From the NCBI GenBank assembly GCA_021163455.1, contig JAGGWT010000110.1, positions 1-13,563 on the forward strand: a stretch of DNA of 13,563 nucleotides. Direction: 5' to 3'. The position numbers and the translations under genes are program-made. Every line of letters begins with the position of its first letter. Positions within the stretch are counted from its first letter, which is position 1. Source of the stretch: Thermoplasmata archaeon (GTDB lineage: Archaea > Thermoplasmatota > E2 > DHVEG-1 > B18-G2). The notes under the pieces were generated by a model that ran no database searches, was not told the DNA's origin, and saw only the letters and a list, made by a program, of their open reading frames with translations. Shown in pieces: positions 7,650-13,563 of this stretch.

Positions 7650-8490
7650 ACTCGGTGTCCATCTCTCTATAGCAAAAGGTATAGAAAAAATATTTGATGT
7701 GGCTCTTCAGATGGGGTGCAACTGCACCCAGATTTTTTCTCATTCTCCCAGAAGCTGGTACTTTCGATTTCCTTCTGATGAGCAGATTGATGAATTCAGA
7801 TCCAGATATCACAGATATGACATCAAACCGGTTTTTGTTCATCAATCATATCTTGTGAATCTTGCATCACCCAATCGAACTGTTTACATGAGGAGTATAG
7901 ATTCAATAAAAAGGGAAGCCCAACTTGTTAGCCTGCTTGATACAAGATACATAGTGATACACCCTGGCTCGCATCTGGGCAAAGGCGAAAAGGTTGGACT
8001 GGAGAATATAGTTAATGCATTGAACTCATTATCAAATTACCTTGAAGATGTGGAGATACTTGTGGAAATGACAGCGGGGAGTAAGAATATCATAGGCTCC
8101 AGATTTGAGCACATTGAATACATTTTGAATAACACTGTCGTGGAGAGTGGTGTTGTTTTCGATACATGCCACCTTTTTGCAGCTGGATACGATATCAAAA
8201 GTGAAGAAGGGCTGGACAGAACAATAGAGGAATTTGAAACAAGGATAGGCATAAACAAACTAAAATTGATTCATCTCAACGATTCCAAATATGCTCTCGG
8301 GTCAAACAAGGACAGACACGAGCATATAGGCCTGGGGAAAATAGGAATAGATGGGTTCAGGAGAATAGTGAATCACAGAAAACTCAGGAACAAGCCGATG
8401 ATACTTGAAACTCCTATGGATGGTGTGAGGAGTGATGAAGAGAACCTGAACGTGGTCAAATCTCTCATAAATTTTCGATCATCTCCCTGA
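7642..8490 (+). CDS. nfo: Endonuclease IV (AP endonuclease, family 2)
   Basis: Cleaves DNA 5' to abasic sites and repairs blocked 3' ends in base excision repair; a Zn3 TIM-barrel enzyme. The 282-aa product has every metal ligand of E. coli Nfo in order: H67 (VFVHQSY), H107 (VIHPGSH), E142 (VEMTAG), D174 and H177 (FDTCHLFAAGYD), H211 (LIHLNDS), D224 and H226 (DRHEHIGLG) and E256 (LETP). MHRLGVHLSI is the expected N-terminus. The start overlaps the AhpD-like gene by 8 nt, and a GGAG directly abuts the ATG, so translation probably depends on coupling. The 3' end overlaps convergent spermidine synthase by 26 nt. Confidence 0.96.
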   Translation: MHRLGVHLSIAKGIEKIFDVALQMGCNCTQIFSHSPRSWYFRFPSDEQIDEFRSRYHRYDIKPVFVHQSYLVNLASPNRTVYMRSIDSIKREAQLVSLLDTRYIVIHPGSHLGKGEKVGLENIVNALNSLSNYLEDVEILVEMTAGSKNIIGSRFEHIEYILNNTVVESGVVFDTCHLFAAGYDIKSEEGLDRTIEEFETRIGINKLKLIHLNDSKYALGSNKDRHEHIGLGKIGIDGFRRIVNHRKLRNKPMILETPMDGVRSDEENLNVVKSLINFRSSP

Positions 8491-9295
8491 GATTTCTTGG
8501 TAAAAACAGCATCCTTTCGTGGTACTTGGGGTCATAATATTCGGTCTTTAATTTTTCACCCCTTTTCTTGTCAATTTTAAGAAAATCAATGTCACCCTTT
8601 ACACCAACCGAAAATCCCCAGCATGGAGCATAACCTATAACCGAGAAGAAGAACGGATGCACTTTATCAAAAACTTCTCTCATGTTCTTCCATACCATGA
8701 TACTTATCCTTCTGTCAAAATATGCGCCTCCAGATTGCGTGACCATCAATCCTTTATCGTTGAGTATCCTGTAGCAATCTTTATAGAAAGGAACATTGAA
8801 CAGCTCCTCAGCCGGACCCTTTGGGTCTGTAGAGTCCACTATAATGACATCATACTTTTCTTTGCTCGATTTCACAAATTTTATTCCATCATCTATTATC
8901 AGCTCGCTCCTCTCACTATCAAACGCTCCATTATCTATTGGTGTGTACTCTCTGGCTACATCCACAACGTCCTTATCAATCTCCACAACCTTTGCCTTCT
9001 CTACTGTGTCATGCAGCAGGACCTCTCTCAGTGCGCCGCCGTCGCCGCCGCCGATAATCAGAACATTCCTCGGGTTAGGATGAGCAAGCATTACAGGATG
9101 TACGAGTATTTCATGATACATTCTTTCCCACTTTTCTATGAACTGGATTGCACCATCAATAACCAGCATTTTGCCGAAACCATCGGTTTCGTAAACCTCT
9201 ATTTTCTGAAATTTTGAATGTTTTTCGAGAATCCTTCTTTTTATTCTGAAAGTTACACCATATCCGCCCTCATACCACTCAGTGAATGCTACCAT
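8465..9295 (-). CDS. speE: Spermidine synthase / aminopropyltransferase
   Basis: Transfers an aminopropyl group from decarboxylated SAM to a diamine acceptor. The 276-aa length is standard. N-terminal beta domain features are EVYETDGFGKMLVIDGAIQ and YHEILVHP. The Rossmann-like domain has the nucleotide-binding GGGDGG (82-87), the acidic ribose-binding VEID (104-107), and the catalytic DSTDPKGPAEELF (154-166) with D154 and D157 matching the acceptor-side aspartates. Archaeal members may use agmatine or longer amines instead of putrescine, so acceptor choice is open. It is transcribed divergently from the membrane zinc-ribbon gene with its own TATA box and GGAGGT. Deoxyhypusine synthase, also in this window, uses its probable product. 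Confidence 0.94.
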   Translation of the reverse strand: MVAFTEWYEGGYGVTFRIKRRILEKHSKFQKIEVYETDGFGKMLVIDGAIQFIEKWERMYHEILVHPVMLAHPNPRNVLIIGGGDGGALREVLLHDTVEKAKVVEIDKDVVDVAREYTPIDNGAFDSERSELIIDDGIKFVKSSKEKYDVIIVDSTDPKGPAEELFNVPFYKDCYRILNDKGLMVTQSGGAYFDRRISIMVWKNMREVFDKVHPFFFSVIGYAPCWGFSVGVKGDIDFLKIDKKRGEKLKTEYYDPKYHERMLFLPRNLREMIENL

Positions 9296-9301
9296 TCTGA
9301 T

Positions 9302-9344
9302 ACCTCCAAGTCATTTTTTCAGAATCAGAAATTATGATATAAAG
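9302..9344 (-). promoter_or_regulatory. speE promoter: TATA box and Shine-Dalgarno
   Basis: On the minus strand CTTTATATC lies at 9336-9344 and a perfect GGAGGT at 9302-9307, 6 nt before the speE ATG. A transcript starting about 26 nt from the box would begin near 9314, leaving an 18-20 nt leader that just includes the ribosome site. This is the clearest promoter in the window. Confidence 0.6.
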
Positions 9345-9357
9345 TTTTTATCTGAAA

Positions 9358-9366
9358 CTTTAAAAC
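9358..9366 (+). promoter_or_regulatory. Candidate TATA box of the zinc-ribbon/RNase operon
   Basis: CTTTAAAAC is centred about 28 nt before ATG 9390, predicting a leaderless message; no Shine-Dalgarno site precedes that ATG. A second candidate, TTTTTATCT (9344-9352), would give a leader of about 15 nt. The box sits roughly 20 bp from the oppositely directed speE box, so the two promoters may interfere or be co-regulated. Confidence 0.45.
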
Positions 9367-9389
9367 CTCATTTCAATATACATTGTCAC

Positions 9390-9758
9390 ATGCCTCAGGT
9401 GAGGAAGAACAGATTTATAGCAGCCATATACAGTTTTCTTGTGTGGGGTCTGGGCGAATTGTATGCTGGTGTCAACAATCTCAAAATAGGAATTGGGATA
9501 GTACTGATGATTTTCTGGTTTATCTATCTCGGCGCAGTGAGTATTGTACTTCCACCAGTATACATTTCTGTTCCCATCTATCTGCTTTTCTCGTTACTGT
9601 CATCGTTTGATGCATACAGAGATGCAGAAAAATTCAACATAAAAGTGGAGTTTGAAGAAGAGAGCCGCCGCTCTCCTGGCATATGTCCCAACTGCGGTAC
9701 AAAACTCACAGGTAACCCTCGATTCTGCCCCAACTGTGGACATAAACTGGTGGAATAG
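9390..9758 (+). CDS. Small membrane protein with C-terminal double CPNCG zinc ribbon
   Basis: A 122-aa protein not assigned to a named family. A basic start (MPQVRKNR) is followed by three hydrophobic segments at about 9-28, 31-53 and 55-72. The first contains the TM2-domain-like FLVWGLGELYAG. A charged linker leads to a zinc ribbon with C99-x2-C102 (CPNCG) and C113-x2-C116 (CPNCG). The basic N-terminus and cysteine-rich tail suggest the ribbon is cytosolic. The ATG at 9390 was chosen over an in-frame GTG at 9282, which would add a non-conserved-looking extension across the shared promoter into speE. It is the first gene of an operon with two nucleases and a Trm112-like gene; the RNase J-like ORF begins 1 nt after its stop. 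Role unknown; recruitment of nucleic acid or of the downstream enzymes to the membrane is speculation. Confidence 0.82.
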   Translation: MPQVRKNRFIAAIYSFLVWGLGELYAGVNNLKIGIGIVLMIFWFIYLGAVSIVLPPVYISVPIYLLFSLLSSFDAYRDAEKFNIKVEFEEESRRSPGICPNCGTKLTGNPRFCPNCGHKLVE

Positions 9759-9759
9759 C

Positions 9760-11178
9760 ATGGTCAAACTGACATTCTATGGCGGAGTTGGAGAGATAGG
9801 TGGTAACAAAATTTTGCTGGAGGACGGAGATTGCAGGATATTTCTCGATTTTGGTGTGAGTTTTTCCAGAAGATCAAAATATTTTGAAGAATTTTTACCT
9901 CCAAGAACTGCAAACGGGATAGGAGATTTTCTTGCAACGAATCTTATTCCTGATATCAGGGGCGTCTACAGAGAGGATCTGCTTGTTCATCTCGGGAGAA
10001 AACCGGAGGAACCAGAAATCTCGGGAGTCATTTTATCGCATGCGCATGCAGACCATGCAAACTACATCTCTTTTCTTCATGAAGATATACCGGTGTACTG
10101 CGGGAAAACCTGCAAGGCAGTTCTGGATGCGGTGAATGAGCAGAGCAGAAGGAATATAGAAAACGAGATTGTGGATTTCAAGAGAAGACCGATAATTCCT
10201 GGTAAAAGAGATGAACCCATCAAAAGAAAATTTGTGCTGTTCAGAACAGGCGACAAACTGCTCATAGATTCTGTCGAAATTGAACCCGTTCATGTGGATC
10301 ACAGTGTTCCCGGGGCGTATGGATTCATAATATATACCTCTGAGGGAGCCGTAGTTTATACTGGAGACTTTAGAATGCACGGAACAAATCCCGAACTCAC
10401 CATTGACTTCATAGAGAAAGCAAAGGAAGCAAAGCCCATTGCCATGATAACAGAGGGTACAAGAATACATGAGAGAAAGGGGGATGAATCAGAAGAGAAG
10501 GTGTATATCAAAGCAAAAGCCGAATTGGAGAAAGCCAGAGGATTATCGGTTATCGATTTCAATTTCAAGGATGTCGATAGGGTGAGGACCTTTTACAGGA
10601 TAGCCAGAGAGATGGACAAATTTCTGGTAATATCTTTTAAACATGCTTGTTTCCTCGAAAGATACCATAGGGATGAAAAACTCGATGTTCCGGATAGTAG
10701 AGATGACCATATACTCCTTCTCAAGCCCAAAATGAGAACAGGTACATACGCCGATTATGATTATATGTCAGAACCCTATATAAAATCCAGGTTGAATTAT
10801 CCAAACATAATAACCGCCGAGGAGATATCAAAAAAGCCGGAGAATTACATAGTTGTTCTGAACTACTGGTACTTTACCACGCTCATAGACCTCAAACCGG
10901 AGAAAGGAATATACATCCACTCTCTATCTGAACCTTTCAATGAGGAAATGGAAATATCCTTTGAACGAATGATGGAATGGTTGAAACTCTTCAACTTGAA
11001 ATATGTTCACGCCCACTGCTCGGGACACGCATATGGCGATGACATAATCAGCATGATAAATGAAATTAAACCAAAGGAGGTTTATCCCATCCATACAGAG
11101 AGACCGGATATGTTTGCTAATCTATCAACAAAAACCATTCAGGTTGAGGAAAATAAAACCTACAGGATTGGTGGTTGA
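9760..11178 (+). CDS. Beta-CASP metallo-beta-lactamase nuclease, RNase J-like
   Basis: A 472-aa Zn-dependent hydrolase of the MBL/beta-CASP superfamily, probably an RNase with 5'-3' exo- and/or endonuclease activity. It has the RNase J-type opening FYGGVGEIGGNKILLE (6-21), IFLDFG (27-32), SHAHADH (93-99), EPVHVDHSVPGAYGF (175-189, H181) and VVYTGDFRMHG (198-208, D203). The beta-CASP part has TEGTR (231-235, motif A), VHAHCSGHA (416-424, H423) and YPIHTER (442-448, H445). It differs from textbook RNase J in a roughly 50-residue insertion (about 38-88) between the second strand and the HxHxDH motif. It also lacks the KH domains of archaeal CPSF1-type factors. GGTGG (9749-9753) lies 6 nt before ATG 9760; a start at 9652 in another frame of the zinc-ribbon gene was rejected. 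The OB-HD nuclease gene follows after 2 nt. Superfamily is certain; the RNA substrate is inferred. Confidence 0.85.
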   Translation: MVKLTFYGGVGEIGGNKILLEDGDCRIFLDFGVSFSRRSKYFEEFLPPRTANGIGDFLATNLIPDIRGVYREDLLVHLGRKPEEPEISGVILSHAHADHANYISFLHEDIPVYCGKTCKAVLDAVNEQSRRNIENEIVDFKRRPIIPGKRDEPIKRKFVLFRTGDKLLIDSVEIEPVHVDHSVPGAYGFIIYTSEGAVVYTGDFRMHGTNPELTIDFIEKAKEAKPIAMITEGTRIHERKGDESEEKVYIKAKAELEKARGLSVIDFNFKDVDRVRTFYRIAREMDKFLVISFKHACFLERYHRDEKLDVPDSRDDHILLLKPKMRTGTYADYDYMSEPYIKSRLNYPNIITAEEISKKPENYIVVLNYWYFTTLIDLKPEKGIYIHSLSEPFNEEMEISFERMMEWLKLFNLKYVHAHCSGHAYGDDIISMINEIKPKEVYPIHTERPDMFANLSTKTIQVEENKTYRIGG

Positions 11179-11180
11179 AA

Positions 11181-12155
11181 ATGAAAGCCAGAAGAAAACA
11201 GGTATTTATTGAAGATTTGAAAACTGGTGATGTTGTTAATGAAATGTTCATGATAGCTGGGAAAATCGATAAAAACACTCTCATTCTGAGTGACAGAAGT
11301 GGTAGAATCAAGCTGATCATACCTGAAGAAGATAATAATCTGATAAAAAATCTGGATGTGGGTGAAGTTATACTTATCAATGATGGAGTTGTTGCGGGTG
11401 ACACGGAAGAAAAATATATTCTGCTGGAGGAGCAGAGCAATGTCAAAAAACTGGACAAAAGCGAGGTTTCTGTAGAAGATTTTGTTCCTTCCCTTGCTGA
11501 AGAAGAGATGAAAAAAATGATGGCAGAGATAAGGAACTACATAGAAAGTGTAAAAAATCAGTATATCAGGAAACTTCTCGAGAAAATATTTGAAGATAAA
11601 GAACTGATAACAAGATTCTCAAAGATTCCATCCTCTCTCAATCATCACCACAACTATCTGGGCGGCAATCTGGAGCACACTCTGAACGTTGCAAGAATAT
11701 GTGACGCTCTCTCAAAGATAAATGACAAACTGGACAGAGACCTGATGATAGCTGGCGCCCTGCTGCATGACATTGGAAAAGCTCTCGAGTACCAACCATC
11801 CTATGTTATCGATAAAACAGATGAAGGTATTCTTTCGGGGCATATAGTTCTTGGATATAAAATAATAAGGGAGAAGATAGAAGAGCTACGCTCCGAGGGT
11901 ATGGATTTTCCGGAAGAGCTGGAGATGAAATTATCACATATGGTGCTGAGTCACCACGGGAAACATGAGTGGGGTTCTCCGCAGATACCAAGATTTGTTG
12001 AAGCACTCGCTCTGCATTATGCGGATTTTGTGGATGCACATCTCAAATACCATCTGCAGAAGGTGGAGGAAGAGAGAAAATCTGGAAAAACGAAATGGGG
12101 CTTTATATGGGACAACGATATGAAGAAAAGAAAAAGATTCATGCTGGAGGGATGA
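11181..12155 (+). CDS. YhaM-like OB-fold/HD-domain 3'-5' exoribonuclease
   Basis: A 324-aa protein with the layout of Gram-positive YhaM/CBF1, a 3'-5' exonuclease active on RNA and ssDNA. The N-terminal OB-fold-like domain (about 5-95) includes TLILSDRSGRIKLII (33-47). The HD domain (about 155-290) has HHHNYLGGNLEHT (155-167, H166), LLHDIGK (194-200, H196-D197), LSGHIVLG (218-225, H221), LSHHGKHEWGSPQIP (256-270) and ADFVDAH (281-287), closely paralleling B. subtilis YhaM motifs. Start ATG 11181 has GGTGG (11170-11174) 6 nt upstream; a TTG at 11175 overlapping the previous stop is less likely. It is tightly linked to the RNase J-like gene before and the Trm112-like gene after. A phosphohydrolase acting on nucleotides is the main alternative. 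Confidence 0.85.
   Translation: MKARRKQVFIEDLKTGDVVNEMFMIAGKIDKNTLILSDRSGRIKLIIPEEDNNLIKNLDVGEVILINDGVVAGDTEEKYILLEEQSNVKKLDKSEVSVEDFVPSLAEEEMKKMMAEIRNYIESVKNQYIRKLLEKIFEDKELITRFSKIPSSLNHHHNYLGGNLEHTLNVARICDALSKINDKLDRDLMIAGALLHDIGKALEYQPSYVIDKTDEGILSGHIVLGYKIIREKIEELRSEGMDFPEELEMKLSHMVLSHHGKHEWGSPQIPRFVEALALHYADFVDAHLKYHLQKVEEERKSGKTKWGFIWDNDMKKRKRFMLEG
12146..12150 (+). promoter_or_regulatory. Shine-Dalgarno site of the Trm112-like gene
   Basis: GGAGG exactly 6 nt before ATG 12157, inside the last codons of the OB-HD gene. It supports this 58-codon frame as a translated gene. Confidence 0.7.
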
Positions 12156-12156
12156 A

Positions 12157-12333
12157 ATGAAAAGAGAAACCTTGGACATAATATGCTGCCCCGTATGCAA
12201 AGGAGACCTTGAACTTAAGGTGGAAAAGGAAGAGAACGGAGAAATCGTGAAAGGAAAACTGATTTGTAAAAAGTGCGAGGTCACATATGAGATAGAAGAT
12301 GGTATACCTAATCTTCTCCCAAAAAATTCCTGA
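12157..12333 (+). CDS. Trm112-like small zinc protein
   Basis: A 58-aa protein of the Trm112/YcaR (COG2835) type. In eukaryotes and archaea Trm112 is a partner subunit that stabilises and activates SAM methyltransferases acting on tRNA, rRNA and release factor. It begins MKRETLDIICCPVCKGDLEL, with the family's L-x-x-I-x-x-CPVCKG pattern (C11, C14). A second CKKC (C37, C40) completes a four-Cys zinc site. The conserved tail YEIEDGIPNLLP ends the domain. The ATG is 1 nt past the OB-HD stop with an ideal GGAGG. The 3' end overlaps the convergent helicase gene by 26 nt. The short length matches stand-alone members. No methyltransferase gene is adjacent in this window, so its partner is unknown. 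Confidence 0.88.
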   Translation: MKRETLDIICCPVCKGDLELKVEKEENGEIVKGKLICKKCEVTYEIEDGIPNLLPKNS

Positions 12334-13563
12334 TATCTCTGATCGTATCAGCAGAAACTTTCATCACACCAAGATATTTCCTGAATCTGGGTGCCCTCCT
12401 GTCCAGTATAATGGCTATACCTCTGTCGGTTTCATTTCTGATTAATCTACCTATGGACTGCAAAAGTTTTCTCGCCGTCGGCGCATTTATCGCATATTCC
12501 CATCCTTTCCCGAACTTTGCATCATAATATCTCTGCAAAGCCTTCTGTCTCGATGTGGGTTTTGGATAGGGAATTCCAACTATTATGGCTATCTCAAGCT
12601 CTTCTGCAGGAAAATCCATTCCCTCACTGACCCTTCCGCCAACAACAGAGAGAAGAACATTTCCCCTGCTTCCTCTCTTTTTGAACTTTAAAATGGTTTC
12701 CATGAGTTCATCCTGCTTCATCTCTCTTCTCTCAACGTAGATGGTTTTCTTTATGTCTTTTATTAGACCACCATCCAGAAATCTGTTCATCAACTCAAAA
12801 CTCGGAAAGAAGACAATGATATTTCTGTTGAAGGTGTTGCATATTCCCACAATGATGTCTTTTATCCTGTTTATCATTTCTTCGGAGAACTTTATCTCTT
12901 CATATCTCGTTGATACAAGTGGAGAGTAGATTATTTTTCTGTTCTCCTTTGGAAATGGAGATGGGAAGGATACAAGTTTCGTGTCTGGTGGCAGGTTTAT
13001 GGAATCTCTGTACTCCTCAAGAGGCGATAATGTTCCCGACATGTGAATAGAGGTGTAAAATTTTCCAATAGGCGCCGCAGCAAGTGAGGCATCGAGACAG
13101 TATATCTCTATTCTCGGATTCTTCCCATCGGTCTCATCAACCACGAGTTTCACAAAATCTCCATCACCGATATCAAGCCATGACAGGAGAAAAACTCCAA
13201 GTTTATGTATGTAAGACCTTGGTAATTTCCCTTCTCTCTGTTTTATATCCTTTATCTCCTCACCATATATTATAAGTTGTTCCCCAATGGCTCTCAAATC
13301 CTTCTCCCTTATACCGAATCTCTCGCAGAGGATAGAGGCGAAATAATCATCCGGAAGTAGAGCGTCATGGTTGTTTCCCTTCAGAAATTCTCCCCTGATC
13401 TGGTCTATAACATCCCTGACAACGAGAAGGAACTCTGACAGTTTCAGATTTTTAAAGATAAATGGGTCTCCATACCTCTCACTCTCGCTGAGGCATTGAT
13501 TTGTAGCATATACACTCAGATATGTGGAAAGTAAACTTCTCAGATATTCTGGCAGATTATGGG
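12308..13563 (-). CDS. Rad3/XPD-family DNA helicase, C-terminal part (5' end off window)
   Basis: A superfamily 2 helicase of the XPD/DinG/Rad3 group, ATP-dependent 5'-3' DNA unwinding, associated with repair. About 417 C-terminal residues are visible and the frame remains open to base 13563, so the Walker A/B motifs and the Fe-S cluster region are outside. Diagnostic segments are HMSGTLSPLEEY (around 13040), the FFPSF strand, motif V GGRVSEGMDFP (about 12607-12640), the PYPKPTSRQKALQRYYD helix, and motif VI QSIGRLIRNETDRG (about 12419-12460). An in-frame TTG at 13297 is internal; good coding sequence (HDALLPDDYFASILCERFGI) continues upstream of it. The 3' end overlaps the Trm112-like gene. 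Whether this is the XPD orthologue or another Rad3-like helicase needs the N-terminus. Confidence 0.92.
   Translation of the reverse strand, partial: HNLPEYLRSLLSTYLSVYATNQCLSESERYGDPFIFKNLKLSEFLLVVRDVIDQIRGEFLKGNNHDALLPDDYFASILCERFGIREKDLRAIGEQLIIYGEEIKDIKQREGKLPRSYIHKLGVFLLSWLDIGDGDFVKLVVDETDGKNPRIEIYCLDASLAAAPIGKFYTSIHMSGTLSPLEEYRDSINLPPDTKLVSFPSPFPKENRKIIYSPLVSTRYEEIKFSEEMINRIKDIIVGICNTFNRNIIVFFPSFELMNRFLDGGLIKDIKKTIYVERREMKQDELMETILKFKKRGSRGNVLLSVVGGRVSEGMDFPAEELEIAIIVGIPYPKPTSRQKALQRYYDAKFGKGWEYAINAPTARKLLQSIGRLIRNETDRGIAIILDRRAPRFRKYLGVMKVSADTIRDIRNFLGED

Noticed and set aside
9282..9389. N-terminal extension of the membrane zinc-ribbon protein from GTG 9282
   Set aside because: Would read through both candidate promoters and overlap the speE start; the added 36 residues look like translated promoter DNA.
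9652..9759. N-terminal extension of the RNase J-like protein from 9652
   Set aside because: Overlaps the zinc-ribbon CPNCG coding region in another frame; ATG 9760 has a GGTGG 6 nt upstream and the family begins at the FYGGVGEIGG strand.
11175..11180. TTG start for the OB-HD nuclease
   Set aside because: ATG 11181 has GGTGG at 6-nt spacing; the TTG would be too close to it.
13295..13297. TTG 13297 as start of the helicase gene
   Set aside because: The frame is open and codes for helicase-like sequence through to 13563; the protein is cut by the window, not short.
1..13563. tRNA, rRNA, CRISPR, IS or integrase sequences
   Set aside because: Intergenic gaps total only a few hundred bases and show no cloverleaf, repeat-spacer pattern, terminal inverted repeats or transposase-like coding sequence.

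Overview
The window is a gene-dense stretch of an archaeal chromosome, about 40% GC by eye. The gene content is clearly archaeal and most likely euryarchaeal in the broad sense: deoxyhypusine synthase, type II methionine aminopeptidase, MBF1, a two-repeat tRNA-splicing endonuclease, an ATPase-less Lon-type protease and a Rad3/XPD helicase, together with TATA-like promoters and leaderless or GGAGG-type starts. The long, internally duplicated splicing endonuclease fits Thermoplasmatota, Archaeoglobi or Methanosarcina-like lineages. I lean towards Thermoplasmatota but cannot prove it. I see no rRNA, tRNA, CRISPR, insertion sequence or integrase.

Layout. (1) At 1-869 is the 3' part of a deoxyhypusine synthase (+), convergent with the next block. 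(2) A minus-strand block runs from 4043 down to 891: an archaeal coiled-coil protein, MBF1, methionine aminopeptidase, and a divergent creatininase-family protein whose start overlaps the aminopeptidase stop by 4 nt. (3) A 177-bp divergent intergenic region (4044-4220) leads to a plus-strand pair: a secreted, membrane-anchored Lon-like Ser/Lys protease, overlapped by 7 nt by the tRNA-splicing endonuclease. (4) A plus-strand pair follows: an AhpD/CMD-type small protein, overlapped by 8 nt by endonuclease IV. (5) Spermidine synthase (-) converges on endonuclease IV and overlaps its 3' end by 26 nt. (6) A plus-strand operon (9390-12333) starts from a divergent promoter region shared with spermidine synthase: a small membrane zinc-ribbon protein, a beta-CASP RNase J-like nuclease, a YhaM-like OB-HD nuclease, and a 58-aa Trm112-like protein. 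The genes are 1-2 nt apart. (7) The C-terminal part of an XPD/Rad3-type helicase (-) converges on the Trm112-like gene with another 26-nt overlap and runs off the right edge.

How the genes work together. Spermidine synthase and deoxyhypusine synthase belong to one pathway: spermidine donates the aminobutyl group for (deoxy)hypusine on aIF5A. Methionine aminopeptidase, MBF1 and Trm112 also serve translation or gene expression. The operon at 9390-12333 pairs two RNA-decay-type nucleases best known from Gram-positive bacteria with a membrane zinc-ribbon protein. It is the most interesting candidate here for an undescribed functional unit, possibly a membrane-linked RNA-turnover module; that reading is inference. 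Endonuclease IV and the XPD-like helicase are DNA-repair genes. Most starts chosen here share a GGAGG/GGTGG-type site 6 nt before the ATG, and this was used to revise several start codons.
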